Assembly: GCA_964368625.1 (NCBI GenBank) | Contig: CAYJBH010000037.1 | Span: forward strand, 1 to 30,511 | Length of the DNA: 30,511 bases | Reading direction: 5' to 3' | DNA from: CAYJBH01 sp964368625 | GTDB taxonomy: Bacteria; Bacillota; Clostridia; Oscillospirales; Ruminococcaceae | Shown: piece by piece, positions 16,919 to 25,540 of the stretch | Layout of the letters: each line of letters starts with the position of its first letter | Numbering within the stretch: position 1 is the first letter of the stretch | Translations under genes and position numbers: made by a program | The notes under the pieces: generated by a model | Told to the model about the DNA's origin: nothing | Database searches by the model: none | Seen by the model: the letters and a program-made list of their open reading frames with translations, nothing else

Positions 16919-17026
16919 ACGTATCTTTTTTCAAACTTTTATAACTTTTTACTTAGATGGTCAATTTTAATAATAACAAGCAACTTATACCGAATTTTTT
17001 TTAATATTGAGTATTTTTTAATTCTA

Positions 17027-17055
17027 TTGCATATTTTCCTAAAAAGATATATAAT
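17027..17055 (+). promoter_or_regulatory. Proximal promoter of the large c-di-GMP gene
   Basis: TTGCAT (17027-17032), a 17-base spacer and TATAAT (17050-17055). Transcription would start near 17062, about 23 bases before ATG 17085. No good Shine-Dalgarno precedes that ATG, so one of the in-frame ATGs at 17100 or 17109 might be the real start. Confidence 0.65.
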
Positions 17056-17084
17056 TATCAATGGATATATGCACAGCCTAGCAG

Positions 17085-20000
17085 ATGAACTTTAGAAAGA
17101 TGGAATTTATGGAACAAAACTATAAGATGAATGAGTTTTTAGCAAAAAATATAAATTTAGGACTTGATTTTGCTTTAACTATTTTAGATAACCTTCAAGG
17201 AAGTGTTGTTTTCTTTGATGATAATTTTGAAGTAATAATGTGTAACGGCTGTGCTTTAAACGTTTTTTCATGTAAGAATGAATCTGAACTTTCAAATAAC
17301 TTCTTTTCATTTTTCCCTGAATTTCAAAATGATGGCACTGTTTCAAGAGACAGGTTTAAAAAAGCTCTACTTAAAACACTTAGCGATGGAACATCTGTTT
17401 CTGAGTGGCTTCTTCAAGATTCCAATTCAAATAAATTTACCGCATCAGCTTCCTTTACCAGTTTAAATCTAGTAACAGATGAGAATAGTAATTGCATTAT
17501 GGTAATATTTCAGGATATTAGCCCATATTTAGCACTGTTAGAAAAGGATAATGAGGTTATATTAAATCTAAAGAAGTTGATGGATGTAAGCCCACTAGCC
17601 CTAACGTTGATAAACAAAAACTGTCAAAGTATTTTATGCAATAAACAGGCAGTATTATTATTTAATCTCGACAATGAAGAGCAATATTTGAAGGACTTTT
17701 TAAGCTTTTCACCAAAACTACAACCGAACGGAAAATTAAGTGCTACACTGGTAAAAGAACATGTTGAAAAGGCCTTTAAGAGTGGTTTCCATAAATTCAA
17801 TTGGTTACATTGTAAACTAAGCGGCGAAGAAATACCTTGCGAAATAGTATTAACTAAAGTTATTTTAAATAAAGATGAAGAGTTAATAGCCGGTTTCACC
17901 CGTGACTTAAGATCTGAATTCATAGATGCAGATAATGATAACCAATATGATAATTACTTTTATAATAGAATTTCTGATAGATCTTTGTTAAGTAATCTAG
18001 CTGAACTTTCCGATGAATGGTTTTTTGCTCTCGACACCAGAACTTCAATTATTCAGTATTATGGCAAGGTGGTTGGCGAATTTGGTCATGTTGGAAGTGT
18101 TGCTGTTAAGCTTGGAGTTGCTCTTGAAAAAGGCATGGTTCATGATGGTGACCGTGAACTTTATCTTGAGTTAATAAGCAACATGATAAAGGGTGTTTAT
18201 AAACCATATGATATTAGATATAAACAAAAAAATGGTGAGTTTAGATATTTTAGACTTGCCTATAAAGCTATATACGATAACAATAACTATCCTGTTTTTG
18301 TTATTGGTAAGGGAATTGACATACATGAACAAAAACTTTTGGAAGAGAAATCGAGAATAGATCTTCTAACCGGATGTTATAATAAAATTAGTGCTGAACA
18401 GATTATATCAAATAAGCTGTTAACCGGTAAAGATAAAGATCACGCATTGTTTATTATAGATATTGATAATTTTAAGGCTGTTAATGATAACCTTGGTCAC
18501 TTTTTTGGTGATGAGGTTCTAAAAGAGGTTTCCGGCAACCTTAAATCCTCCTTTAGAAATCATGATGTTATTGCTAGAATTGGTGGTGATGAATTTGTTG
18601 TATTTATAGAAAATATAACAAATTCTAAATTGATAAAGGAAAAAGCTACCAGAATTGTAGAAGCGTTCAACAGAACTTATTCTGGAGAATATAAGGATTA
18701 TTCAATTTCAGGAAGTGTTGGAATTGCATTTTATCCTAATTCAGGCTCTTCTTATGATGACCTTTATAAAGCAGCAGACAAGGCTCTTTACCAAGCAAAG
18801 CTTGCAGGAAAAAATCGTTATGTAATTTACGATAAGTCGCTTGTTGAAGGAACTATGAGCGATCTAACCAAGTTAGAGAACGCAGATAAAATAGCAAGCT
18901 CGTATTTCGATTATGATCTTATCTCTGCCGTGTTTAATATTCTTTATGAAAGAAGCGGTGATAATGTTTCAATTAACTTTGCGCTTCAATATATCTGTCA
19001 AAAATACAATTCCGATAGATGTTACATATTTGAAACATTTGATAGGGGAGAAACCTATGATAATACATTCGAATGGTGTAACGAAGGCATTAGTTCAGAG
19101 ATAGCAAATCTTCAGAAAACGCCACGATATTTATATGATGATTTTTTTGATACTGCAAGAAATGGAATTCTATACTCAAACGACCTTCGTAGCCTTTTTA
19201 AGTCTAATGATGCTTATAAATTAATGGCTGACCAGGGAATAAAATCTTTTGTTCATTCACAGATTAAAAAGGATGGTTATGTTACCTTTTTTATGGGTCT
19301 TGATGATTGTACCAAGGCAAGAGTTTGGAGTGAAAAGGAGATTAACAGCCTTCAATATATTTCAAAAATTATATCGATTATGCTTCAAGGCTCACACTTA
19401 AAGGATGAGTTAGAACATTTAAATGATTATAATAGGATTTCGGCATTAATATCTGACAGTTCGGATGACATTGTCTATGTATCTGATATAGACAATTATG
19501 AACTTTCATATCTTAATAAAGCTGCACTAGTTGGATTCAACTTAACGCGCGAAGAAGATTGGAAGGGAAGAAAATGTTATGAGATACTTCAGCAAAAGGA
19601 TGCTCCTTGCGAATTCTGTACCAACCACATAATAAATGAGGATGATTTTTATGAATGGACATATTATAACCCTGTAATTAATAAAACTTACCTTTTAAAG
19701 GATAAATTGGTTTTAATAGGCAACAAGCTTTCTAGGCTTGAAATTGCAACTGATATTAGTGCAGTTACGAGCCTGGAAGCCGAACTAAAGGAAAAGCTTA
19801 ACGATGAAAGACTGCTTTCTAGATGTATTAATACGTTGCATTCTGGGGTAGATCCTAATACATCCATTAATAATCTACTTCAAATTTTAGCTGAATTTCA
19901 TAATGCCGACAGAAGTTATATATTTGAGCTTTCTAACGATGGCTTAAGCGTTGATAACACCTATGAGTGGTGTGCTGATGGAGTGCTTCCACAGCAAGAT

Positions 20001-21500
20001 ATTTTACAAAATCTTCCATGTTCCGACCTGGCAATGTGGTTTACAAAGTTTGAAGAGGTAGGCGAATTTTATATTAACTCGGTATGTGAAGATATTAGCC
20101 CTCAATCACCAGAATATGACCTTTTAAGAGTTCAAGGTATAAGCTCACTTGTTACGGCGCCCATAAAAGACTCAGAAAATAGACTAACAGGTTTTATAGG
20201 GGTTGATAACCCGACATCTAATATTAAAAAAACCGATCTTTTGAGAGCAGTTGCAAGATTTATTGCTAACTTTTTAGATGAAACAGAGTTATGGACAGAG
20301 CTAAATAGGCTTAGCTATTACGATACATTAACTGAAGTTAAAAACCGTCACAGCTATAGAAGTGCACTTATGGCAATTGAAAATGTCGATATCTACTCAC
20401 TCGGTGTAGCATACATTGATATTAAAGGGCTTAGCAGCATAAATGACTTATACGGAACCGATTTTGGGGATTACGTTATAAAAAAAGTTGCCTCGCATCT
20501 TTTAAATGAATTTTCTGATGATGTTTATAGGGTTGGTGGAGATGAGTTTGTTATTATAAAAGTTAATGTTGAAGAAAATCCATTTTTAAGCAGCATGAAT
20601 AGGCTAAAAAAAGTTTTTCAGGATGAAAAAGATTTTAATGTTTCTTTAGGCTATACATTTAACAAGAACCTTTCTATAAAAGATTACTCAAACGAAGTTG
20701 TTAGAGGTAAGAAGTATAGTGCTATTCTTTCCAGAAGTCTTGAGAAGGAGATCGAGAGCGGTAAATATGTTGTTTACCTTCAGCCACAGATAGATATTAA
20801 AACAGGATTATTTACCTCTGCAGAGGCGCTCATAAGAAGAAAAAATTTCGATGGAACAGTTCAACCTCCTTTAGCTTTTCTTCCATTTTTTGAGAAGGAG
20901 GGTATAGTTTCTAAGATTGATATCTTTGTATTTGAAACTGTTTGCAAACTTCTTAAAAGCTGGAATGATAAAAAACTGGTTGAGGACTATAAAATATCGG
21001 TAAACTGTTCAAGAATTACAGTATCTGAAAAGAATATTGTTACAAAGTTCAGTAATATATGTAAAAAACACTCAGTTGATACTTCACAGATTGTTATTGA
21101 AATAACAGAAACAATTAGCGGTACCTGCGATGAAGTTTTAACAGAAATATTGCAGCAATTTAAAGATGCTGGCTTTAGCATATCACTAGATGACTTCGGA
21201 TGTGGCTTTTCTAATCTTTCAACCTTAAAACTATCAAACTTTGATGAAATAAAAATTGATATGGGTATTACTCAAGGGTTACACTTTGATAATAAATCTC
21301 GATCTCTTACAAAGGTTGCCTTAAATCTTTGTAACGAGTTAGAGGGATTAATATCGATAGCCGAAGGTATTGAATTTGAAGAACAGCTTCAAATTTTAAA
21401 TGATTTGAATTGTGATAAGGGGCAAGGATATTTCTTTGACAAACCCTTAGATATCGACACCTTCTATAAAAAATATATTAACAAAGAGGAATCAAATTAA
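17085..21500 (+). CDS. Multi-sensor PAS/GAF GGDEF-EAL c-di-GMP protein
   Basis: The 1471-residue protein is soluble; no TM segment was seen. Order: PAS-like domains at about 25-145, 150-275 and 300-420; GGDEF-1 with GGDEF at 500-504 and an RNHD inhibitory site five residues before it; GAF (about 610-770); PAS with a CYEIL...CEFC cysteine pattern (about 785-905); a second GAF (about 915-1070); GGDEF-2 with GGDEF at 1151-1155; EAL (about 1220-1465). EAL residues look complete: E1247, the Asn in SVNCS, VIEITET, LDDFGCGFS, DEIKID and QGYFF. GGDEF-1 looks active and product-inhibited. GGDEF-2 keeps its motif but has DIKGLSSIND for the usual DIDxFKxxND and lacks the I-site, so it may be regulatory. 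The protein can in principle make and degrade c-di-GMP. The PTS-like gene overlaps by one base. Confidence 0.93.
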   Translation: MNFRKMEFMEQNYKMNEFLAKNINLGLDFALTILDNLQGSVVFFDDNFEVIMCNGCALNVFSCKNESELSNNFFSFFPEFQNDGTVSRDRFKKALLKTLSDGTSVSEWLLQDSNSNKFTASASFTSLNLVTDENSNCIMVIFQDISPYLALLEKDNEVILNLKKLMDVSPLALTLINKNCQSILCNKQAVLLFNLDNEEQYLKDFLSFSPKLQPNGKLSATLVKEHVEKAFKSGFHKFNWLHCKLSGEEIPCEIVLTKVILNKDEELIAGFTRDLRSEFIDADNDNQYDNYFYNRISDRSLLSNLAELSDEWFFALDTRTSIIQYYGKVVGEFGHVGSVAVKLGVALEKGMVHDGDRELYLELISNMIKGVYKPYDIRYKQKNGEFRYFRLAYKAIYDNNNYPVFVIGKGIDIHEQKLLEEKSRIDLLTGCYNKISAEQIISNKLLTGKDKDHALFIIDIDNFKAVNDNLGHFFGDEVLKEVSGNLKSSFRNHDVIARIGGDEFVVFIENITNSKLIKEKATRIVEAFNRTYSGEYKDYSISGSVGIAFYPNSGSSYDDLYKAADKALYQAKLAGKNRYVIYDKSLVEGTMSDLTKLENADKIASSYFDYDLISAVFNILYERSGDNVSINFALQYICQKYNSDRCYIFETFDRGETYDNTFEWCNEGISSEIANLQKTPRYLYDDFFDTARNGILYSNDLRSLFKSNDAYKLMADQGIKSFVHSQIKKDGYVTFFMGLDDCTKARVWSEKEINSLQYISKIISIMLQGSHLKDELEHLNDYNRISALISDSSDDIVYVSDIDNYELSYLNKAALVGFNLTREEDWKGRKCYEILQQKDAPCEFCTNHIINEDDFYEWTYYNPVINKTYLLKDKLVLIGNKLSRLEIATDISAVTSLEAELKEKLNDERLLSRCINTLHSGVDPNTSINNLLQILAEFHNADRSYIFELSNDGLSVDNTYEWCADGVLPQQDILQNLPCSDLAMWFTKFEEVGEFYINSVCEDISPQSPEYDLLRVQGISSLVTAPIKDSENRLTGFIGVDNPTSNIKKTDLLRAVARFIANFLDETELWTELNRLSYYDTLTEVKNRHSYRSALMAIENVDIYSLGVAYIDIKGLSSINDLYGTDFGDYVIKKVASHLLNEFSDDVYRVGGDEFVIIKVNVEENPFLSSMNRLKKVFQDEKDFNVSLGYTFNKNLSIKDYSNEVVRGKKYSAILSRSLEKEIESGKYVVYLQPQIDIKTGLFTSAEALIRRKNFDGTVQPPLAFLPFFEKEGIVSKIDIFVFETVCKLLKSWNDKKLVEDYKISVNCSRITVSEKNIVTKFSNICKKHSVDTSQIVIEITETISGTCDEVLTEILQQFKDAGFSISLDDFGCGFSNLSTLKLSNFDEIKIDMGITQGLHFDNKSRSLTKVALNLCNELEGLISIAEGIEFEEQLQILNDLNCDKGQGYFFDKPLDIDTFYKKYINKEESN

Positions 21501-22567
21501 TGGCAGGTTTTTTTAAAAAACAAAATATTGAGTTTAGTTTTGACAGAATCGTAGTGAAGGCACTATCTGGAATGGCTCAAGGGCTATTTGCTTCATTATT
21601 AATCGGAACTATTTTAGGAACTATAGGCAACCTTACCGATATTCAAATATTTAACGATATTTCTGTGTTTGCAAGAGAGGTGCAGGGAGCAGCAATGGGT
21701 GTAGCAATTGCTTACGCAGTTGGCGCCCCGGGTTATGTTCTATTTTCATCTGCTCTAGTGGGACATGCAGCTAACTCCCTTGGTGGAGCAGGTGGACCAC
21801 TAGCTGTTTATTTCGTTGTTATTATTGCAGTTTTTTTCGGCAAATTGGTTTCAAAAAGAACTCCAATTGACCTAATAATTACACCGGCTGTCACTATAAT
21901 TTCAGGAGTTTGGTTAGCTCAAGCAATAGCACCAATATTAGGTAATGGTGCAAGCTACATAGGAAATGCAATCATCTGGGCTACTAATCAGCATCCTTTT
22001 ATTATGGGAATGGTAATCTCTGTGCTAATGGGCATAATTTTAACTTTACCAATAAGTAGTGCTGCAATCTGTGCTGCATTAGGACTTGTTGGACTTGCCG
22101 GTGGTGCTGCCTTTGCCGGTTGCTGTGCTCATATGGTTGGTTTTGCGGTGGCTTCCTACCGTGAAAACAGATTAGGTGGATTAATGAGCCAGGGACTTGG
22201 AACCTCAATGCTGCAAATTTCCAACCTCTTTAAAAAGCCAATATTATGGATTCCTCCTGTAGTAGCCTCATTGATTAATGGACCAGTTGCAACGGTTATC
22301 TTTGGGTTAAGAATGAACGGTTCTCCTATTGCTTCTGGCATGGGAACCTGTGGATTGGTTGGGCCTATCGGGGTTATTTCGGGTTGGATTAACCCATCCG
22401 AAGAAGCAATAGCCGTAGGTGAGGTTGCAATTAATGCTACTGCATTTGAATATATTGGTCTTGTTACCATAACGCTAATTATTCCGATTTTTGTGTCATT
22501 TTCAGTTAGCGAGTATATGAGAAAGGCAGGATCAATTAATAAGGGCGACTACAGCATATCAACATAA
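21500..22567 (+). CDS. PTS IIC-like membrane protein of the PfoR family (PTS_EIIC_2)
   Basis: The 355-residue protein is very hydrophobic, with about nine to ten helices rich in Gly and Ala. Recognisable segments are GAPGYVLFSSALVGHAANSLGGAGGP and RMNGSPIASGMGTCGLVGPIG. They fit the PTS_EIIC_2 family, whose best-known member is PfoR, named for its effect on perfringolysin O in Clostridium perfringens. No IIA or IIB subunit, phospho-His or phospho-Cys domain is present nearby, so it may be a transporter using shared components or a membrane regulator. It overlaps the c-di-GMP gene at TAATG, with AGAGGAA upstream, so its expression is tied to that protein. Substrate unknown. Confidence 0.82.
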   Translation: MAGFFKKQNIEFSFDRIVVKALSGMAQGLFASLLIGTILGTIGNLTDIQIFNDISVFAREVQGAAMGVAIAYAVGAPGYVLFSSALVGHAANSLGGAGGPLAVYFVVIIAVFFGKLVSKRTPIDLIITPAVTIISGVWLAQAIAPILGNGASYIGNAIIWATNQHPFIMGMVISVLMGIILTLPISSAAICAALGLVGLAGGAAFAGCCAHMVGFAVASYRENRLGGLMSQGLGTSMLQISNLFKKPILWIPPVVASLINGPVATVIFGLRMNGSPIASGMGTCGLVGPIGVISGWINPSEEAIAVGEVAINATAFEYIGLVTITLIIPIFVSFSVSEYMRKAGSINKGDYSIST

Positions 22568-22579
22568 ACCACACAAAAT

Positions 22580-22630
22580 AATAACGGCTAACAAATTTAC
22601 GAATATCGTAATAAATCGTTAGCCGTTATT
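22580..22630. terminator. Strong bidirectional intrinsic terminator
   Basis: AATAACGGCTAAC (22580-22592) and GTTAGCCGTTATT (22618-22630) form a perfect 13-bp stem. The 25-base loop contains its own smaller stem, TTACG / CGTAA (22597-22601 and 22607-22611). T-rich sequence follows on both strands. It sits between the convergent PTS IIC-like gene and the oxidoreductase gene and should stop both. Confidence 0.9.
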
Positions 22631-22641
22631 TTATGTTTTAA

Positions 22642-23589
22642 TTATGCGTCTTTATATGCTAATTCCATTAGATTAGATAGTCGAACAGCTGCATCCATGC
22701 CTGAACGTATAACACAGTCGTCACCATTTACTGCGTTAACCCATTGAATAAGTGGGTGTGGTAACGCTTTTGGTAGTTCAGGAGACACAAACTCATCAGA
22801 ACCGGCAGTTTTTACTATAAGTTTATCATGTCCTGCTCCCCAAATAAGTGTACCTTTCGTTCCAGAAACCTCAAGAGTGATGGGAGAGCTGGATGTTACG
22901 AAGCTTGTTTCAGATATTGCAATAACATTGTTAAATTTTAAAAGTGAAACTGCATTATCCTCTACTCCCTTATTATAGCCATCGGTAAATATAGATTTTA
23001 CACAATCAACCTCACCAAATAAATCAGATAATATGTACATTGGATGGGCACCTAAATCCATCATGGCGCCTCCGCCACAGTCATCTTTAATAAAAAATGA
23101 TTCCGGTAGCCAGCCGGTAGAAACACCATCATGTGCTTTACGAAAACGTGCAAATGTTATATCACCAAGTTCATTATTATCAATTATCTGTTTTGCACAA
23201 ATATACTCAGCTTCACAGAGGTGAGGAAAGCAGATGGCAAATTTCACACCGGCTTTTTTTACCGCATCGGCCACTTCAACAGCTTCTTTGCGTGTAAAGC
23301 ATAACACCTTCTCAGTGAAAATGTGCTTATTATTGTTTGCAGCAGCTATAATCATGTCATGGTGCAGAGAAGTTTCGGTACAAAACATCATACCATCCAC
23401 ATCAGTACGAGCTAATACATCCTCGTATTTTGATACAAAATCACAGTTATAACTTTGAGCATATTCCTTTCCTCGGTGCTCATCGTTATCCCAAATACAG
23501 GTTATATTACAGTCTTTATTTTCCTGTAACATATCTGCATACTCCTTAAAATGAACGTGCCAGGCCCCTATTAAAGCAACATTAATCAT
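22642..23589 (-). CDS. Gfo/Idh/MocA-family NAD(P)-dependent oxidoreductase
   Basis: The 315-residue enzyme has an N-terminal Rossmann domain (VALIGAWHVHFKEYADML, acidic residue after the second strand in WDNDEHRG). A C-terminal alpha/beta substrate domain contains GGGAMMDLGAHPMYILSDLFG, with the family's conserved Gly-Gly-Gly, Asp and His. The usual EKP motif is replaced by EKVLCFT, so the catalytic Lys is kept but the Pro is not. Members oxidise sugars, inositols or amino sugars. The start ATG follows AAAGGAAAT. It lies 49 bases downstream of the GGDEF gene on the same strand, with no terminator between, so read-through is likely. No sugar operon context identifies the substrate. Confidence 0.88.
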   Translation of the reverse strand: MINVALIGAWHVHFKEYADMLQENKDCNITCIWDNDEHRGKEYAQSYNCDFVSKYEDVLARTDVDGMMFCTETSLHHDMIIAAANNNKHIFTEKVLCFTRKEAVEVADAVKKAGVKFAICFPHLCEAEYICAKQIIDNNELGDITFARFRKAHDGVSTGWLPESFFIKDDCGGGAMMDLGAHPMYILSDLFGEVDCVKSIFTDGYNKGVEDNAVSLLKFNNVIAISETSFVTSSSPITLEVSGTKGTLIWGAGHDKLIVKTAGSDEFVSPELPKALPHPLIQWVNAVNGDDCVIRSGMDAAVRLSNLMELAYKDA

Positions 23590-23638
23590 AATTATTTCCT
23601 TTCAGAAAAATGTATTTGTAAGTTATTAATTTCACTTT

Positions 23639-25330
23639 TTAACGCTGATAGTCAGCAGATGATTTTGGGTTAAATGTCTTATGGACTGAGCTATCATAAA
23701 TTGTATAGGTGTTTTTTCCACGATGCTTTGAGTCATACATAGCTATATCTGCATTTTTCACCATTTCAATATAAGAATTTGCATCAATAGGTGCTCTACA
23801 TACGCCTATGCTACTACTTAACCTTATATCTACACCGTTATCAGCATGATAAACCTTTTCAACGGTTTCGCATATTAGCTGTGCTTTATTAACAATAATA
23901 TCCATTTCAACTAGAGAGGGGAGGAATATGTTAAATTCATCTCCACCGATACGAGCTACTAAATCATGGGATCTGAAAAGTTTCAACACATTCTCATAAA
24001 CTTCAACCAAAACCTTATCTCCGGCTGCATGTCCCATATTATCGTTAATACCCTTAAAGTTATCAAGATCGAACATAAATAATGTTCCGCCTTCGCCGTT
24101 GGCGAGGTGCTTATTAATACGTGCACTAATGCCTACTCGATTAAATGCTCCGGTTAAGGGGTCTCTTTCGGCTTTTTTACGAAGTTCAATTTCAGCATTT
24201 TTCTGTTCCGTTATATCATCTATTGTAAATATTGAAATTACATTATCATTAATTTTGTTACTTTGAGTTTTTACAATTAATTTAAACCAGTGAAACTCAT
24301 TTGGCCTATATAATGTAACATCATTATTTTCAGATAAATATGGCTTCAGTGCTCTAAACTCACAGCTTAATTGGGTGTTGCCATCATTAAAACTTGAAAT
24401 TAACTTTTCTACCGAAAACATCTGCATTAAAACCTTGTCTTCAGGATGAATTATATTTCTAATCCTATTTCCCAAGAATTCAGAAAATGACTCAATTTCA
24501 TCTAACGGTAGCTCTATCTTATCAATAAGATACCTCGTTACCTTATCCTCGGTGCAGTTTACTTCTATAACTATGTCCGAAGCGGAAAAAAATGCATGTC
24601 GAATTATATCATCTTTATTAATCATTTCTTCAAGTTCGATACTTTTCTTTTTATAGCCATGTAGCTGAATAAACCGTAAGGTCATAAATAGTGTTACATA
24701 AAATGAAGCTACTAGAAAGATTGGAAGTATAATCTGTTGAGTATTTATCTCTGATACAAAAGTATCAATACTAAAAATCGAGCTATTAAACATTAGGTAT
24801 AGCTGTACTAAAATTGCAACAGGAAACACAAAGGAAAGAAGCTCAACATTATCAACAATAATCTTTAGATCTTTTGGTTTAAAGGCAAACATAAATAATA
24901 AAAACGCCAATATATGAACAAATACAGCTATAGCGAAGGTGAGTAAGAATAGCTCGTAGGAAATAACTACCTGCTTTTGAGAAATATTCAGTATGTTAGA
25001 GGTAACTGAAACTGCTATAGCTCTAAATGCAAAAAGATGAAGTAAAATTGTAAAAGCTATCGTTAAAAGAGCCATAAGTGGGCCTCTAAACAATATAACT
25101 ATTTCTACTACAAATAATATTGTAATTAAGGGATAGCTAACAACGTTAAAGACTAACACAAAATAAGTCAGTGCTGTTGCATTAAACAAACTGATAATGG
25201 TTAAAATTATATTATAATGCTTTATCTTACCTAAAATTCTTGCTACTAAGGTTATTCCAACAAAGGAATAAACCAGTGTCAAGACCCAAAGCAAAGCAAT
25301 AGTAGTTAAATCAAAAATATCAGCCTCCAC
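23639..25330 (-). CDS. Membrane PAS-GGDEF diguanylate cyclase
   Basis: The 563-residue protein has an N-terminal membrane region of about seven hydrophobic helices (about 8-225), then a linker helix and a PAS-like domain (about 240-385, ending ISIFTIDDITEQKNAE). A GGDEF domain follows (about 395-555). GGDEF is at 462-466 and the inhibitory RxxD site is RSHD at about 453-456. The metal and GTP segment is FDLDNFKGINDNMGHAAGD. All active-site residues are present, so it should be an active, product-inhibited c-di-GMP synthase. The membrane region is not a family I can name and may sense a small ligand. Its own promoter lies 18 bases upstream of the start. Confidence 0.93.
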   Translation of the reverse strand: MEADIFDLTTIALLWVLTLVYSFVGITLVARILGKIKHYNIILTIISLFNATALTYFVLVFNVVSYPLITILFVVEIVILFRGPLMALLTIAFTILLHLFAFRAIAVSVTSNILNISQKQVVISYELFLLTFAIAVFVHILAFLLFMFAFKPKDLKIIVDNVELLSFVFPVAILVQLYLMFNSSIFSIDTFVSEINTQQIILPIFLVASFYVTLFMTLRFIQLHGYKKKSIELEEMINKDDIIRHAFFSASDIVIEVNCTEDKVTRYLIDKIELPLDEIESFSEFLGNRIRNIIHPEDKVLMQMFSVEKLISSFNDGNTQLSCEFRALKPYLSENNDVTLYRPNEFHWFKLIVKTQSNKINDNVISIFTIDDITEQKNAEIELRKKAERDPLTGAFNRVGISARINKHLANGEGGTLFMFDLDNFKGINDNMGHAAGDKVLVEVYENVLKLFRSHDLVARIGGDEFNIFLPSLVEMDIIVNKAQLICETVEKVYHADNGVDIRLSSSIGVCRAPIDANSYIEMVKNADIAMYDSKHRGKNTYTIYDSSVHKTFNPKSSADYQR

Positions 25331-25347
25331 TAATCTTTATATGTATA

Positions 25348-25376
25348 ATTATAACATTAATTTACCCTCATGTAAA
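25348..25376 (-). promoter_or_regulatory. Sigma-A promoter of the membrane GGDEF gene
   Basis: TTTACA (25376-25371), a 17-base spacer and TATAAT (25353-25348) on the - strand. It has the same -35/-10 pair and spacing as the helicase and MBL-operon promoters in this window. Confidence 0.7.
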
Positions 25377-25403
25377 TCTATTATTTAAATAAAATGTAAT
25401 TTT

Positions 25404-25424
25404 TGCAAAGCAGGAGAATTTGCA
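25404..25424. repeat. Small inverted repeat between divergent genes
   Basis: TGCAAA (25404-25409) and TTTGCA (25419-25424) are exact reverse complements with a 9-base spacer. They lie between the divergent promoters of the GGDEF and radical-SAM genes. An operator is possible, but six-base arms are short. Confidence 0.25.
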
Positions 25425-25486
25425 TTTCACTATAATAGATTATCTTGCTTTTAAAATTCATTTATGTGAAGTATATGAACTTATGC

Positions 25487-25515
25487 TTGATTTAGTTCAC
25501 TAATTATGATATACT
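25487..25515 (+). promoter_or_regulatory. Promoter of the radical-SAM / DNA-metabolism pair
   Basis: TTGATT (25487-25492), a 17-base spacer and TATACT (25510-25515) on the + strand. Transcription should start near 25522, shortly before AGGTGA (25535-25540). Confidence 0.65.
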
Positions 25516-25540
25516 AAATTCATAAAACTATTTTAGGTGA

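Larger units (their letters stand above)
16643..17084. other. Divergent intergenic region between two signalling units
   Basis: This is the only gene-free stretch longer than 300 bases (442 bases, extremely AT-rich). It holds one minus-strand promoter, two tandem plus-strand promoters, a set of ACTGTAA-like boxes on the minus-operon side and a pair of 16-base imperfect direct repeats on the plus side. No ORF of credible quality and no recognised riboswitch was seen in it. Confidence 0.7.

Noticed and set aside
16925..17084. Possible c-di-GMP riboswitch in the long leader
   Set aside because: GCACAG near the ATG is only a fragment of a plausible motif; no conserved core or paired helices were found.
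25421..25436. Second plus-strand promoter with TATAAT at 25431
   Set aside because: No acceptable -35 element at 16-18 bases; the promoter at 25487-25515 is better placed.
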